From Bacillota bacterium (GTDB lineage: Bacteria; Bacillota; Clostridia; Christensenellales; CAG-138): a stretch of DNA of 16,693 bases. Below are positions 1 through 6,591 of this stretch, one piece after another (position 1 is the first letter of the stretch; each line of letters begins with the position of its first letter). The notes below the pieces were generated by a model, which did no database searches, was not told where the DNA came from, and saw only the letters and a program-made list of their open reading frames with translations. Position numbers and translations under genes: made by a program. The stretch lies in the NCBI GenBank assembly GCA_023409435.1, contig JAEYHP010000079.1, forward strand, positions 1-16,693, given 5' to 3'.

Positions 1-547
1 CTGCGAAGGCTTCCCCATCGCCAACCAGTATCCCCAATGGTTTGTCTACCTTGGCACCGGCAAAATCGGCGGCGTGCAGGGCTTCCCCATCCCCGCCGTG
101 ATTTTGCTGCTCGTGTTTGCCGCGATATTCTTCATTATGAATTATACGACCACCGGGCGCTCCATCTACGCCGTGGGCGGCAACCCGGAATCCGCCCGCC
201 TTTCGGGCATCAACGTGTTCAAGACCAAGGCGGTCGCATTCATCACCGTACAGCTCATGTGCGTGCTGGGCGGCTTCATGAACAGCGCGCAGGTGCTTTC
301 GGGCTCGTTCAGCTTCGGGCGCGGCTGGGAAGTTGACGTCATTTCCGCGGTAGTCATCGGCGGCACAAGCATGCTGGGCGGCATCGGTAAGGCGTGGGGC
401 ACGCTCATCGGTATCATATTCCTGGGCGTCATCATCAACGGCATGACGATACTCAACATCAGCGTATATACGCAGTACGTCATTCGTGGTATCCTCATGG
501 CGTTCGCGGTACTGATCGCGACCTACCAGGCCAAGTCCAAGGCATAA
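1..547 (+). CDS. Sugar ABC transporter permease, RbsC type (5' partial)
   Basis: This is the C-terminal ~181 residues of an inner-membrane permease of the ribose/xylose/galactoside ABC family, whose members are about 320 residues long. The reading frame is open from base 2 to the TAA at 545-547, so the start lies outside the window. The visible part has several hydrophobic segments. It also has the family's conserved cytoplasmic region: a GGNPESARLSGI-type stretch, then VIGGTSMLGGIGKAWGTLIG before the last two membrane helices. The protein would form the channel for a monosaccharide delivered by a periplasmic-type binding protein and powered by an RbsA-like ATPase, both presumably encoded upstream. 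The isomerase gene starts about 50 bases downstream with no terminator between, so the two are probably co-transcribed. The substrate cannot be read from the permease. The neighbouring lyxose isomerase suggests a pentose or a related aldose. Confidence 0.93.
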   Translation, partial: CEGFPIANQYPQWFVYLGTGKIGGVQGFPIPAVILLLVFAAIFFIMNYTTTGRSIYAVGGNPESARLSGINVFKTKAVAFITVQLMCVLGGFMNSAQVLSGSFSFGRGWEVDVISAVVIGGTSMLGGIGKAWGTLIGIIFLGVIINGMTILNISVYTQYVIRGILMAFAVLIATYQAKSKA

Positions 548-599
548 TCCCTGCAGACGAAACTTGAACTCAAACAGAACGAAAAAAGGGAGCATAACT

Positions 600-1283
600 A
601 TGAAACGGTCTGAAATTAACGCAATCCTGCGCGAAACGCTTGACTTTTTTAAACGGCAAAACGTATACCTCCCCACATTCTGCAACTGGACCCCGGAAGA
701 CTGGGCGAATATGGGCCACGAAGCGGACGAGATCCGCGACAATATGCTGGGCTGGGACATCACCGATTACGGCGAAGGCAACTTTAACAGGCTCGGCCTG
801 CTTCTCGTTACCACGCGTAACGGCAACCAGAAGAACGCGAAGAAATATCCCAAGCCCTACGCAGAAAAATATCTGGTGGTGCGCGAAAACCAGATAACGC
901 CCATGCACTACCATTGGAGCAAGATGGAGGATATTATCAACCGCGGCGGCGGCAACCTCATGATCAAGCTTTACAACTCTACCGAGGACGATCAGCTTGC
1001 CGATACGGACGTAACGGTGAGCGTGGACGGCGTAACCTACACCTACCCCGCGGGCTATGAACTCAAACTGCTGCCGGGCCAGGGCATTACGCTCACGCAG
1101 GGCCTCTTCCACCGCTTCTGGGGCGAAGAAGGGCACGGCACGGTGCTTGTGGTGGAAGTTTCCATGTGCAACGATGATACGCATGACAACAACTTCTACG
1201 ACAAGGCGGGCCGCTTCCCGAAAATTGAGGAGGATGAAGCGCCTCTCCACCTGCTGTGCAACGAATATCCCCCGGCAAAATAA
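600..1283 (+). CDS. D-lyxose ketol-isomerase (cupin-fold sugar isomerase)
   Basis: The product is 227 residues and full length for the D-lyxose isomerase family (formerly DUF1498). Members interconvert D-lyxose and D-xylulose, and some also D-mannose and D-fructose, with a divalent metal such as Mn. The cupin metal site is visible as His103, His105 and Glu110 (MHYHWSKMED) plus His171 (GLFHRFWGEE). The ATG at 600 is preferred because a purine-rich AAAAAAGGGAG site lies about 8 bases before it. An upstream TTG at 564 has no comparable site. The gene sits between a ribose-type permease and a PfkB kinase, 19 bases before the latter, so it most likely converts an imported aldose to a ketose for phosphorylation. 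Family assignment is firm. The true substrate (lyxose, mannose or other) is inferred. Confidence 0.9.
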   Translation: MKRSEINAILRETLDFFKRQNVYLPTFCNWTPEDWANMGHEADEIRDNMLGWDITDYGEGNFNRLGLLLVTTRNGNQKNAKKYPKPYAEKYLVVRENQITPMHYHWSKMEDIINRGGGNLMIKLYNSTEDDQLADTDVTVSVDGVTYTYPAGYELKLLPGQGITLTQGLFHRFWGEEGHGTVLVVEVSMCNDDTHDNNFYDKAGRFPKIEEDEAPLHLLCNEYPPAK

Positions 1284-1302
1284 CCAAAAAGGGACAGGTA
1301 AC

Positions 1303-2304
1303 ATGAAAAAAGGGATTTGCGTTGCGGGGAACATGATCGTGGACCATATCTACCCCATCGACGGCTACCCCAAAGCGGGAGAGCTGGCGGTGGTGCTGGA
1401 GGGTATGTCCAGAAGCACCGGCGGCGCGTTGTGCAACGTGGTATTCGACCTGGCGAGGCTGGACCCTGGACTTCCGCTGACCGCGCTCGGCATGGTCGGT
1501 ACGGACGAGGACGGGGAACTGATCCTCTCCCTGTTAAAAAAATTCCCCAATATCGACCGCTCCCGCATCCAAAGGCAGGGCAAGACGTCGTTCACCATAG
1601 TCGTCAACGATATGCTCACCACGCAGCGCACGTTCTTCACCTACTACGGCGCGAACGCGCTGTTTGACGAAAGCCGCATCGATTGGGACAGCCTCGACTG
1701 CGACCTGCTGCATATCGGCTACATCATGCTGCTGAACGCTTTGGATCAGATGGACGCCGAGTACGGCACCAAGATGGCGCGGCTCTTGCACAGCGCAAAG
1801 CAGCGCGGCATCAGGACCTCCGTCGATATCGTCAGCGAGTCGAGCGACCGGCCCAAAAGGCTGGTGCCGCCCGCATTAAAGTACACGGATTACTGCATCA
1901 TCAATGAACTGGAAGCGAGCGCCGCGACGGATGTCCCGCTCCGCGCGGAGGACGGGCGTTTGCTCAAGGAGAACCTAGAAGCGGCGCTTATTAAGCTTAA
2001 GGAAATGGGCGTTTCCACCTGGGCGGTCATCCACTGCCCCGAGGGAGGCTACGGGCTTGACGAAGCCAACACCTATACGGCTGTTGACGGGCTGCGCCTG
2101 CCGGAAGGGTACATCAAGGGCACCGTCGGCGCGGGGGACGCGTTCTGTTCCGGCGTGCTTTACGGCGCGTACCATGGCTATGCTTTGAAAGACGCGATAG
2201 AACTTGGCACAGCTGCAGCGGCCTGCTCCCTCAGTGAAGCCGACTCCACCAGCGGGTTGCGGCCCGTGGAGGAAGCGATAGATCTGTACAAACGGTTGCG
2301 GTAA
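1303..2304 (+). CDS. PfkB-family carbohydrate kinase
   Basis: The product is 333 residues of the ribokinase/PfkB fold and would phosphorylate a sugar with ATP in the cytoplasm. The N-terminal GNMIVDHIYPIDGYPKAGE and following STGGALCN match the substrate-binding start of the family (PfkB signature 1 region). NELEAS in the middle corresponds to the conserved NxxE-type metal site. GTVGAGDAFCSG near the C-terminus is PfkB signature 2, with Asp279 as the catalytic base and GAGD forming the anion hole. The start at 1303 is 19 bases after the isomerase stop and follows a GGGACAGG sequence. An open frame continues upstream to 1057 but only overlaps the isomerase. The gene is the last of the operon and is followed by a strong terminator. 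A ketose made by the isomerase, such as D-xylulose or D-fructose, is the logical substrate. The phosphorylated position (C1 or another carbon) cannot be told from sequence. Confidence 0.9.
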   Translation: MKKGICVAGNMIVDHIYPIDGYPKAGELAVVLEGMSRSTGGALCNVVFDLARLDPGLPLTALGMVGTDEDGELILSLLKKFPNIDRSRIQRQGKTSFTIVVNDMLTTQRTFFTYYGANALFDESRIDWDSLDCDLLHIGYIMLLNALDQMDAEYGTKMARLLHSAKQRGIRTSVDIVSESSDRPKRLVPPALKYTDYCIINELEASAATDVPLRAEDGRLLKENLEAALIKLKEMGVSTWAVIHCPEGGYGLDEANTYTAVDGLRLPEGYIKGTVGAGDAFCSGVLYGAYHGYALKDAIELGTAAAACSLSEADSTSGLRPVEEAIDLYKRLR

Positions 2305-2319
2305 AGAACAAACAGAAGG

Positions 2320-2350
2320 AAGCGTCCAGCCAACAGGCTGGACGCTTTTT
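2320..2350 (+). terminator. Intrinsic terminator of the sugar operon
   Basis: A perfect 12-bp stem (AAGCGTCCAGCC / GGCTGGACGCTT) with a four-base AACA loop is followed directly by a T run. It lies 16 bases after the kinase stop codon and closes the permease-isomerase-kinase operon. Confidence 0.93.
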
Positions 2351-2448
2351 ATGTTGCTTAATCAAGTTACATATCCCAAACCTGTGGACTCCACCTGAGG
2401 GCGCGAGTAAAATAGAATTAATCATCAACCGTTCATTTGGAGGCGCAC

Positions 2449-2892
2449 ATGAAAAAACAGTACGTCCTGACCATCCTCTTTTTCCTTAGTTCCATAGTAT
2501 TTCTTGTCCTCTTTCTGCAGGTGCAGGACGCACGGCGATACGAGCGGAATTCTTATCAGGAGACCATGCTCAACTTTGAGGCGACCGATTTTTGCTTGCG
2601 CATGGCGCTTGCGTACTGTACCGACGATATGCAAACGATTCAAACCCACATCGTTTCGGACGACCTGCCGGAAGTAAGCATTGTGCTGGATGCCGATGCA
2701 GCGATAAAAGGGCTCAAACAAACCCTCTATGTGGCGGACCCTACGATGCCTTCCGCAACCTACGCGATTGATTACGCCATCCCCGCATCTGCCCCGGAAG
2801 AAGCGGCCGGGCGAACGATCCGGCAGACCATGCTGGTCAAAAAGGATTTGGGGAACAGCATGTGGACGTTTTCAGTGCTCGCTTACGAGTAG
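2449..2892 (+). CDS. Small membrane-anchored protein of unknown function
   Basis: I do not recognise this 147-residue protein. It begins MKKQ and then has one strongly hydrophobic segment (about residues 5-25, LTILFFLSSIVFLVLF). A Q/R-rich boundary and a mixed, mostly hydrophilic domain of about 120 residues follow. There is no lipobox Cys after the hydrophobic stretch, so it is more likely a type II signal anchor with an outside domain than a lipoprotein. Two cysteines lie in the outer domain (DFCLRMALAYC). The ATG at 2449 is chosen because GGAGG sits 5 bases before it. The TTG at 2437 lies upstream of that site. The gene stands alone between the sugar operon terminator and a convergent ABC operon. 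A possible -10 (TAGAAT, 2413-2418) has no good -35. The coding call is well supported by the ribosome site, the signal anchor and the lack of a better frame. Confidence 0.72.
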   Translation: MKKQYVLTILFFLSSIVFLVLFLQVQDARRYERNSYQETMLNFEATDFCLRMALAYCTDDMQTIQTHIVSDDLPEVSIVLDADAAIKGLKQTLYVADPTMPSATYAIDYAIPASAPEEAAGRTIRQTMLVKKDLGNSMWTFSVLAYE

Positions 2893-2906
2893 CAGCCATC
2901 GGCTGC
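2892..2906. terminator. Short hairpin between convergent genes
   Basis: GCAGCC-ATC-GGCTGC forms a perfect 6-bp stem in the 16-base gap between the stop of the membrane-anchored protein (+) and the stop of the ABC exporter gene (-). Neither side has a proper T run, so it is at most a weak bidirectional terminator. Confidence 0.25.
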
Positions 2907-2908
2907 AC

Positions 2909-4660
2909 TTATTTCGCAAACTGACTGTTGTACAGCCGGTAATAGAACCCTTCTTTTTTGAGCAGTTCCTCATGGCTGCCGGTCTCCACGATTTTGCCCT
3001 GGTCCATCGTCAATATGATATCGGCGCCCCGTATGGTGGACAGCCGGTGCGCAATCACAAAGCTGGTGCGTCCCTGCATCAGCGCTAAGAAAGCGCGCTG
3101 GATGCGCTGCTCGGTGCGCGTATCCACGGAGCTTGTGGCCTCGTCGAGTATCAGCATGGGCGGGTCTGACAGCATGGCGCGCGCGATGGTTAAAAGCTGC
3201 TTCTGGCCCTCCGAAATGTTGCCGCCGTCCTCGGCGATGACGGTATCGTACCCCTGCGGGAGCCGCCGGATAAAGCCGTGCGCATGGGCCGCGCGGGCGG
3301 CCTGCTCCACTTCCTCCGCCGTGGCGTCCGGCCTGCCGTAGGCGATGTTCCCCCGCACGGTGCCGGAAAACAGCCAGCTGTCTTGCAGCACCATCCCAAA
3401 GGAACGCCGGAGCGCGTCGCGGTTGATATCCCGGGTATCGACGCCGTCCAATAGGATCGCGCCTGAGTCGATTTCATAAAAGCGCATCAGCAGATTGACG
3501 ATTGTGGTCTTGCCGGCACCCGTGGGACCCACGATGGCTACCGTCTGGCCGGGGGAAACGAGCAGGGAAAAATGCTCAATGAGCGGAGAATCTTCTTGAT
3601 AGGAAAAGCCGACATCCCGAAACTCCACGTTGCCGCGCGCCTGTACGTCCTCTTTTGCCTGCGGCGCGTCCGGCTGCTGGGGCTGGGTATCGAGAAGCGC
3701 GAATACGCGTTCAAGCGAAGCCGCGGCGCCCTGAAGCTGCGTGGTGATGCCGGTGATTTCATTGATGGGGCGGGAAAACTGCACCGCATACGCTAAGAAG
3801 CTCGCTATCGCGCCTACCGAAAGGCTGCCGCCTACCGCGAGCAGCGCGCCGATGACGCCCACGCAGACATATACCACGTGGTTGATCAGCCGCGTGCCGG
3901 GGTTCGCAAGCGAAGAATAGAACTGGGAAAGCTGCCCCACTTTATACAGCCTTGCGTTGATTCCGGAAAACTGCTCTTCCGAAGCCTTTTCCCGCCCGAA
4001 CGCCCTTACGACGCGCCCGCTGCTGACCATTTCTTCCACATAACCGTTGAGTTCGCCCAATATGCGGCTCTGTTCGCGGAACATACGGGTGGAGCTTTTT
4101 ACGATAATGCCCGCCACCCATATGGAGAGCGGCGTCAATACCACCACCACCGTTGTGATGGACGCGGAAAGGGAAAGCATGAACCCGAGCGTGCCCAACA
4201 ACGTCACGACGCCCGCAAACAGCTGCGTAATTGCCTGGGCTACCCCATCCGTCACGGCGTCGAGATCGTTTGTAAAGCGACTGATGGTATCCCCGTGGGC
4301 GGGGTTATCAAAATATTGGAGTGGAAGTATGGAAAGGCGCGAAAAGCCTTCCTTACGAATATCTGCAGAGGTGCGGGCGGCGATGGCGGCGGAAAGCGTC
4401 TGCATGAACCACTGGGAAACGCTGCTGACGACATAGAGCGCAGCCATAATGACAAGCAGGCGCAGTATAGGCGCAAATTCCACCTTGCCGGGGCCTATGA
4501 TGTAATCAATCGCCCGACCCATCAACAACGGGCCGGTCAGGGCAAGCACGCTGCCTAAGAACGCGGTCAGCATCGCGAGGCCGAGCATGAGCCTGTACTT
4601 CTTCATATAGCCGTACAGGCGCGCAATCAGGGCTTTGCTGAGGGCGGGAGCCTTTTTCAT
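2909..4660 (-). CDS. Heterodimeric ABC exporter, subunit with canonical ATPase residues
   Basis: The product is 583 residues: a six-helix exporter membrane domain (about residues 15-325) fused to an ATPase domain. Walker A is GPTGAGKTT near residue 380. The Q-loop is VLQDSWLFSGTVRGN. The signature is NISEGQKQ near 483. Walker B is LILDEATSSVD near 503, with the catalytic Glu present. The switch is AHR near 536. The signature deviates from LSGGQ, as is usual for the TM288-like partner of heterodimeric exporters. The ATG at 4658-4660 overlaps the stop of the upstream subunit as ATGA, and GGGGGAGGAG lies just before it. Annotation from the upstream in-frame start at 4717 would wrongly add 19 residues. 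The two proteins probably form one pump at the cell membrane. The substrate (drug, peptide or lipid) is unknown. Confidence 0.93.
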   Translation of the reverse strand: MKKAPALSKALIARLYGYMKKYRLMLGLAMLTAFLGSVLALTGPLLMGRAIDYIIGPGKVEFAPILRLLVIMAALYVVSSVSQWFMQTLSAAIAARTSADIRKEGFSRLSILPLQYFDNPAHGDTISRFTNDLDAVTDGVAQAITQLFAGVVTLLGTLGFMLSLSASITTVVVVLTPLSIWVAGIIVKSSTRMFREQSRILGELNGYVEEMVSSGRVVRAFGREKASEEQFSGINARLYKVGQLSQFYSSLANPGTRLINHVVYVCVGVIGALLAVGGSLSVGAIASFLAYAVQFSRPINEITGITTQLQGAAASLERVFALLDTQPQQPDAPQAKEDVQARGNVEFRDVGFSYQEDSPLIEHFSLLVSPGQTVAIVGPTGAGKTTIVNLLMRFYEIDSGAILLDGVDTRDINRDALRRSFGMVLQDSWLFSGTVRGNIAYGRPDATAEEVEQAARAAHAHGFIRRLPQGYDTVIAEDGGNISEGQKQLLTIARAMLSDPPMLILDEATSSVDTRTEQRIQRAFLALMQGRTSFVIAHRLSTIRGADIILTMDQGKIVETGSHEELLKKEGFYYRLYNSQFAK

Positions 4661-6378
4661 GCGCTCTCCTCCCCCGCAAGTTCCTGGGATTTTAAAATCT
4701 CCTGATAGAGCAGGCACGTGTTTTTGAGCTCTTCATGCGTGCCCAGGCCGATGACGTCGCCGTCCTCCAGCACCAGGATGCGGTCCGCATGCAATATGCT
4801 CGCGGCGCGCTGCGTGATCTGCACCACCGCCATGCCGTCCAGCCTATTCAATTCCCTTCTGAGCGCGGCTTCCGTCATATAGTCGAGAGCGCTCGCGGAA
4901 TCGTCGAGTATCAGCAGCGCCGGTTTTTGCACCAACGCGCGGGCGATGCACAACCGCTGCTTTTGCCCGCCGCTGAAATTGATGCCGCCCTGAAGTACTT
5001 TTGTATTGAGACCTTCCGGCAACTTGTTGGCAAACTCCGCCTGGGCGATGCGCAGGGCCTCCAACAGTTCCCCATCCGTAGCTTCCGCGTTGCCGTAAAG
5101 GAGGTTTTCCCGCAGCGTGCCGCTGAACAGTACGGATTTTTGCGGCACGATGCCGACCGTTTTTCGAAGCGCGGGAAGCGCATAGGTTCGTACATCCTCG
5201 CCGTGCAGCAGCACGCGGCCCTGCGTCGCATCATAGAACCTGCATATGAGGTTCGCCAGCGTGCTTTTGCCCGCGCCCGTTCCGCCTATCACGCCCAGCG
5301 TTTCCCCTTTGTTCAAGGTAAGGCTTACATTCTCCAGCGCATCCGCCGCGGCATTTGCATACCGGAAGGAAACGCCTTCAAAGCGCAACAGCAGTGCAGC
5401 CGAGGAAGGCGAAGCACCCGGGCCGTCCACAACGGTGGGCTTCGTATCGAACAGTTCATTGACGCGTGTGGCCGAGGCCGCCGCCTTGGTGAACACGGAT
5501 ACGAGGTTTGCGACCACCAGCATGGAGGCTAAGATGTCGATGACATAATTGATGAGCGCGATGACCTCGCCGGTTGTGAGCGTATTGCTGTTGACGCGCA
5601 GGGCCCCGAAATAGACGAGCAGCAGGATGCCGACGTTTATTGCAAGCGAGGTCAGCGGGTTCACCAGCGCCGAAATACGGTTGACTGCAACAAAGGCGTC
5701 CGCATGCGCATCCGAAGCCTCTGAAAACCGCTTGTTTTCCCCCTTCACCCGGGCAAACGCGCGGATCACCCGCACGCCGGAAAGGTTTTCCCGAAGCACC
5801 CGGGAGAGCGCATCCAGCTTTTGCTGCACGCGGCGGAACATTGGCACCGCCCGCGTCATGGCAAGGTATAAAATCAGGGCGAATACGAGGATGACGGCAA
5901 GTATCAGCAAGGAAAGCCGTACATCGATCCAGAGCGCCATGATGAACCCGCCGATGCATAAAAACGGCGAGCGCAGCACCAGGCGGATCAGCATGGCCAC
6001 CGCCCACTGCAGTTGGTTGATATCCACCGTGACGCGATTAATGAGCGTAGGCGTGCCGAACTTGTCCAACTCCGCGAAGGACAGGCGATTGATATGCTGA
6101 AACACCTCATTGCGCAGATTTGTCCCCACCCCCTGCGCCGCAAGCGAGGCGTAATACTGGCATAAGAACGCAAAGCCGAACCCCACGATTGATATCGCGA
6201 GCATGCCGCCGCCCATCCGCCAGATATAGGCCGTATCCCCCTTCGCGACGCCGTTATCTATGATGTACATCATCATCAGCGGGATAAAAAGCTCCAGGAC
6301 CGCCTCCGTCAGCTTGAAGAGGGGGCCTAGTATCATCTGCTTTTTAAATGGGACTAAAAATCGAATCAACCGCCGCAA
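4657..6378 (-). CDS. Heterodimeric ABC exporter, subunit with degenerate ATP site
   Basis: The product is 573 residues when started at the TTG at 6378: a six-helix membrane domain plus ATPase domain, TM287-like. Walker A is GGTGAGKST near residue 363 and the signature is a canonical NFSGGQKQR near 469. Walker B reads LLILDDSASALD near 490, with Asp where the catalytic Glu should be. The switch His is replaced by Gln (QITQRA near 521). This subunit therefore supplies the inactive half-site, while its SGGQ signature completes the active site of the partner. The TTG start is chosen because AAAGGAG lies 8 bases before it and the product then begins RRLIRFLVPFKK, as family members do. An ATG at 6405 gives 9 extra residues but has no good ribosome site and lies about 5 bases from the predicted transcription start. 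Confidence 0.92.
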   Translation of the reverse strand: MRRLIRFLVPFKKQMILGPLFKLTEAVLELFIPLMMMYIIDNGVAKGDTAYIWRMGGGMLAISIVGFGFAFLCQYYASLAAQGVGTNLRNEVFQHINRLSFAELDKFGTPTLINRVTVDINQLQWAVAMLIRLVLRSPFLCIGGFIMALWIDVRLSLLILAVILVFALILYLAMTRAVPMFRRVQQKLDALSRVLRENLSGVRVIRAFARVKGENKRFSEASDAHADAFVAVNRISALVNPLTSLAINVGILLLVYFGALRVNSNTLTTGEVIALINYVIDILASMLVVANLVSVFTKAAASATRVNELFDTKPTVVDGPGASPSSAALLLRFEGVSFRYANAAADALENVSLTLNKGETLGVIGGTGAGKSTLANLICRFYDATQGRVLLHGEDVRTYALPALRKTVGIVPQKSVLFSGTLRENLLYGNAEATDGELLEALRIAQAEFANKLPEGLNTKVLQGGINFSGGQKQRLCIARALVQKPALLILDDSASALDYMTEAALRRELNRLDGMAVVQITQRAASILHADRILVLEDGDVIGLGTHEELKNTCLLYQEILKSQELAGEESA

Positions 6379-6416
6379 AAGCCGCGCTCCTTTCCTAAGT
6401 GCCATACCTGCCCATT

Positions 6417-6445
6417 AGGATACCATTCTTTACAAAAGCGCACAA
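6417..6445 (-). promoter_or_regulatory. Predicted promoter of the ABC exporter operon
   Basis: On the - strand, TTGTGC (6440-6445) and TATCCT (6417-6422) are separated by exactly 17 bases. Transcription would begin near 6410. This leaves a normal leader for the TTG start at 6378 but almost none for the ATG at 6405. Confidence 0.5.
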
Positions 6446-6485
6446 CCTGCTCAAACAATGCCAGTCGCCAAACCCAACATGTTTT

Positions 6486-6528
6486 CTAAAAATAATTGTG
6501 CCCCCGCTTCTAAACGAAGCGAGGGCAC
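6486..6528 (-). terminator. Intrinsic terminator after the surface protein gene
   Basis: Read on the - strand, a 13-bp stem (GTGCCCTCGCTTC / GAAGCGGGGGCAC, one G-T pair) with a five-base loop is followed by AATTATTTTT. It lies about 65 bases past the surface protein stop and insulates the ABC operon from it. Confidence 0.88.
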
Positions 6529-6591
6529 GCGCGTATGGTATGAGACCGGAGTCCCGCGGAGACACAGGGGCCCCGTATCTGCTCTTACACG

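Noticed and set aside
564..599. TTG at 564 as start of the lyxose isomerase
   Set aside because: The ATG at 600 has a good ribosome site immediately before it. The extra 12 residues (MNSNRTKKGSIT) encode that site and are not family-like.
2383..2418. Promoter for the small membrane-anchored protein
   Set aside because: TAGAAT is a fair -10, but the sequence 17 bases upstream (TCCACC) is not a -35 box. Left unannotated.
3878..5532. Long + strand frames (226 and 265 codons) inside the exporter genes
   Set aside because: Antisense to two well-defined ABC exporter genes. The products are basic, Arg/His-rich shadow sequences.
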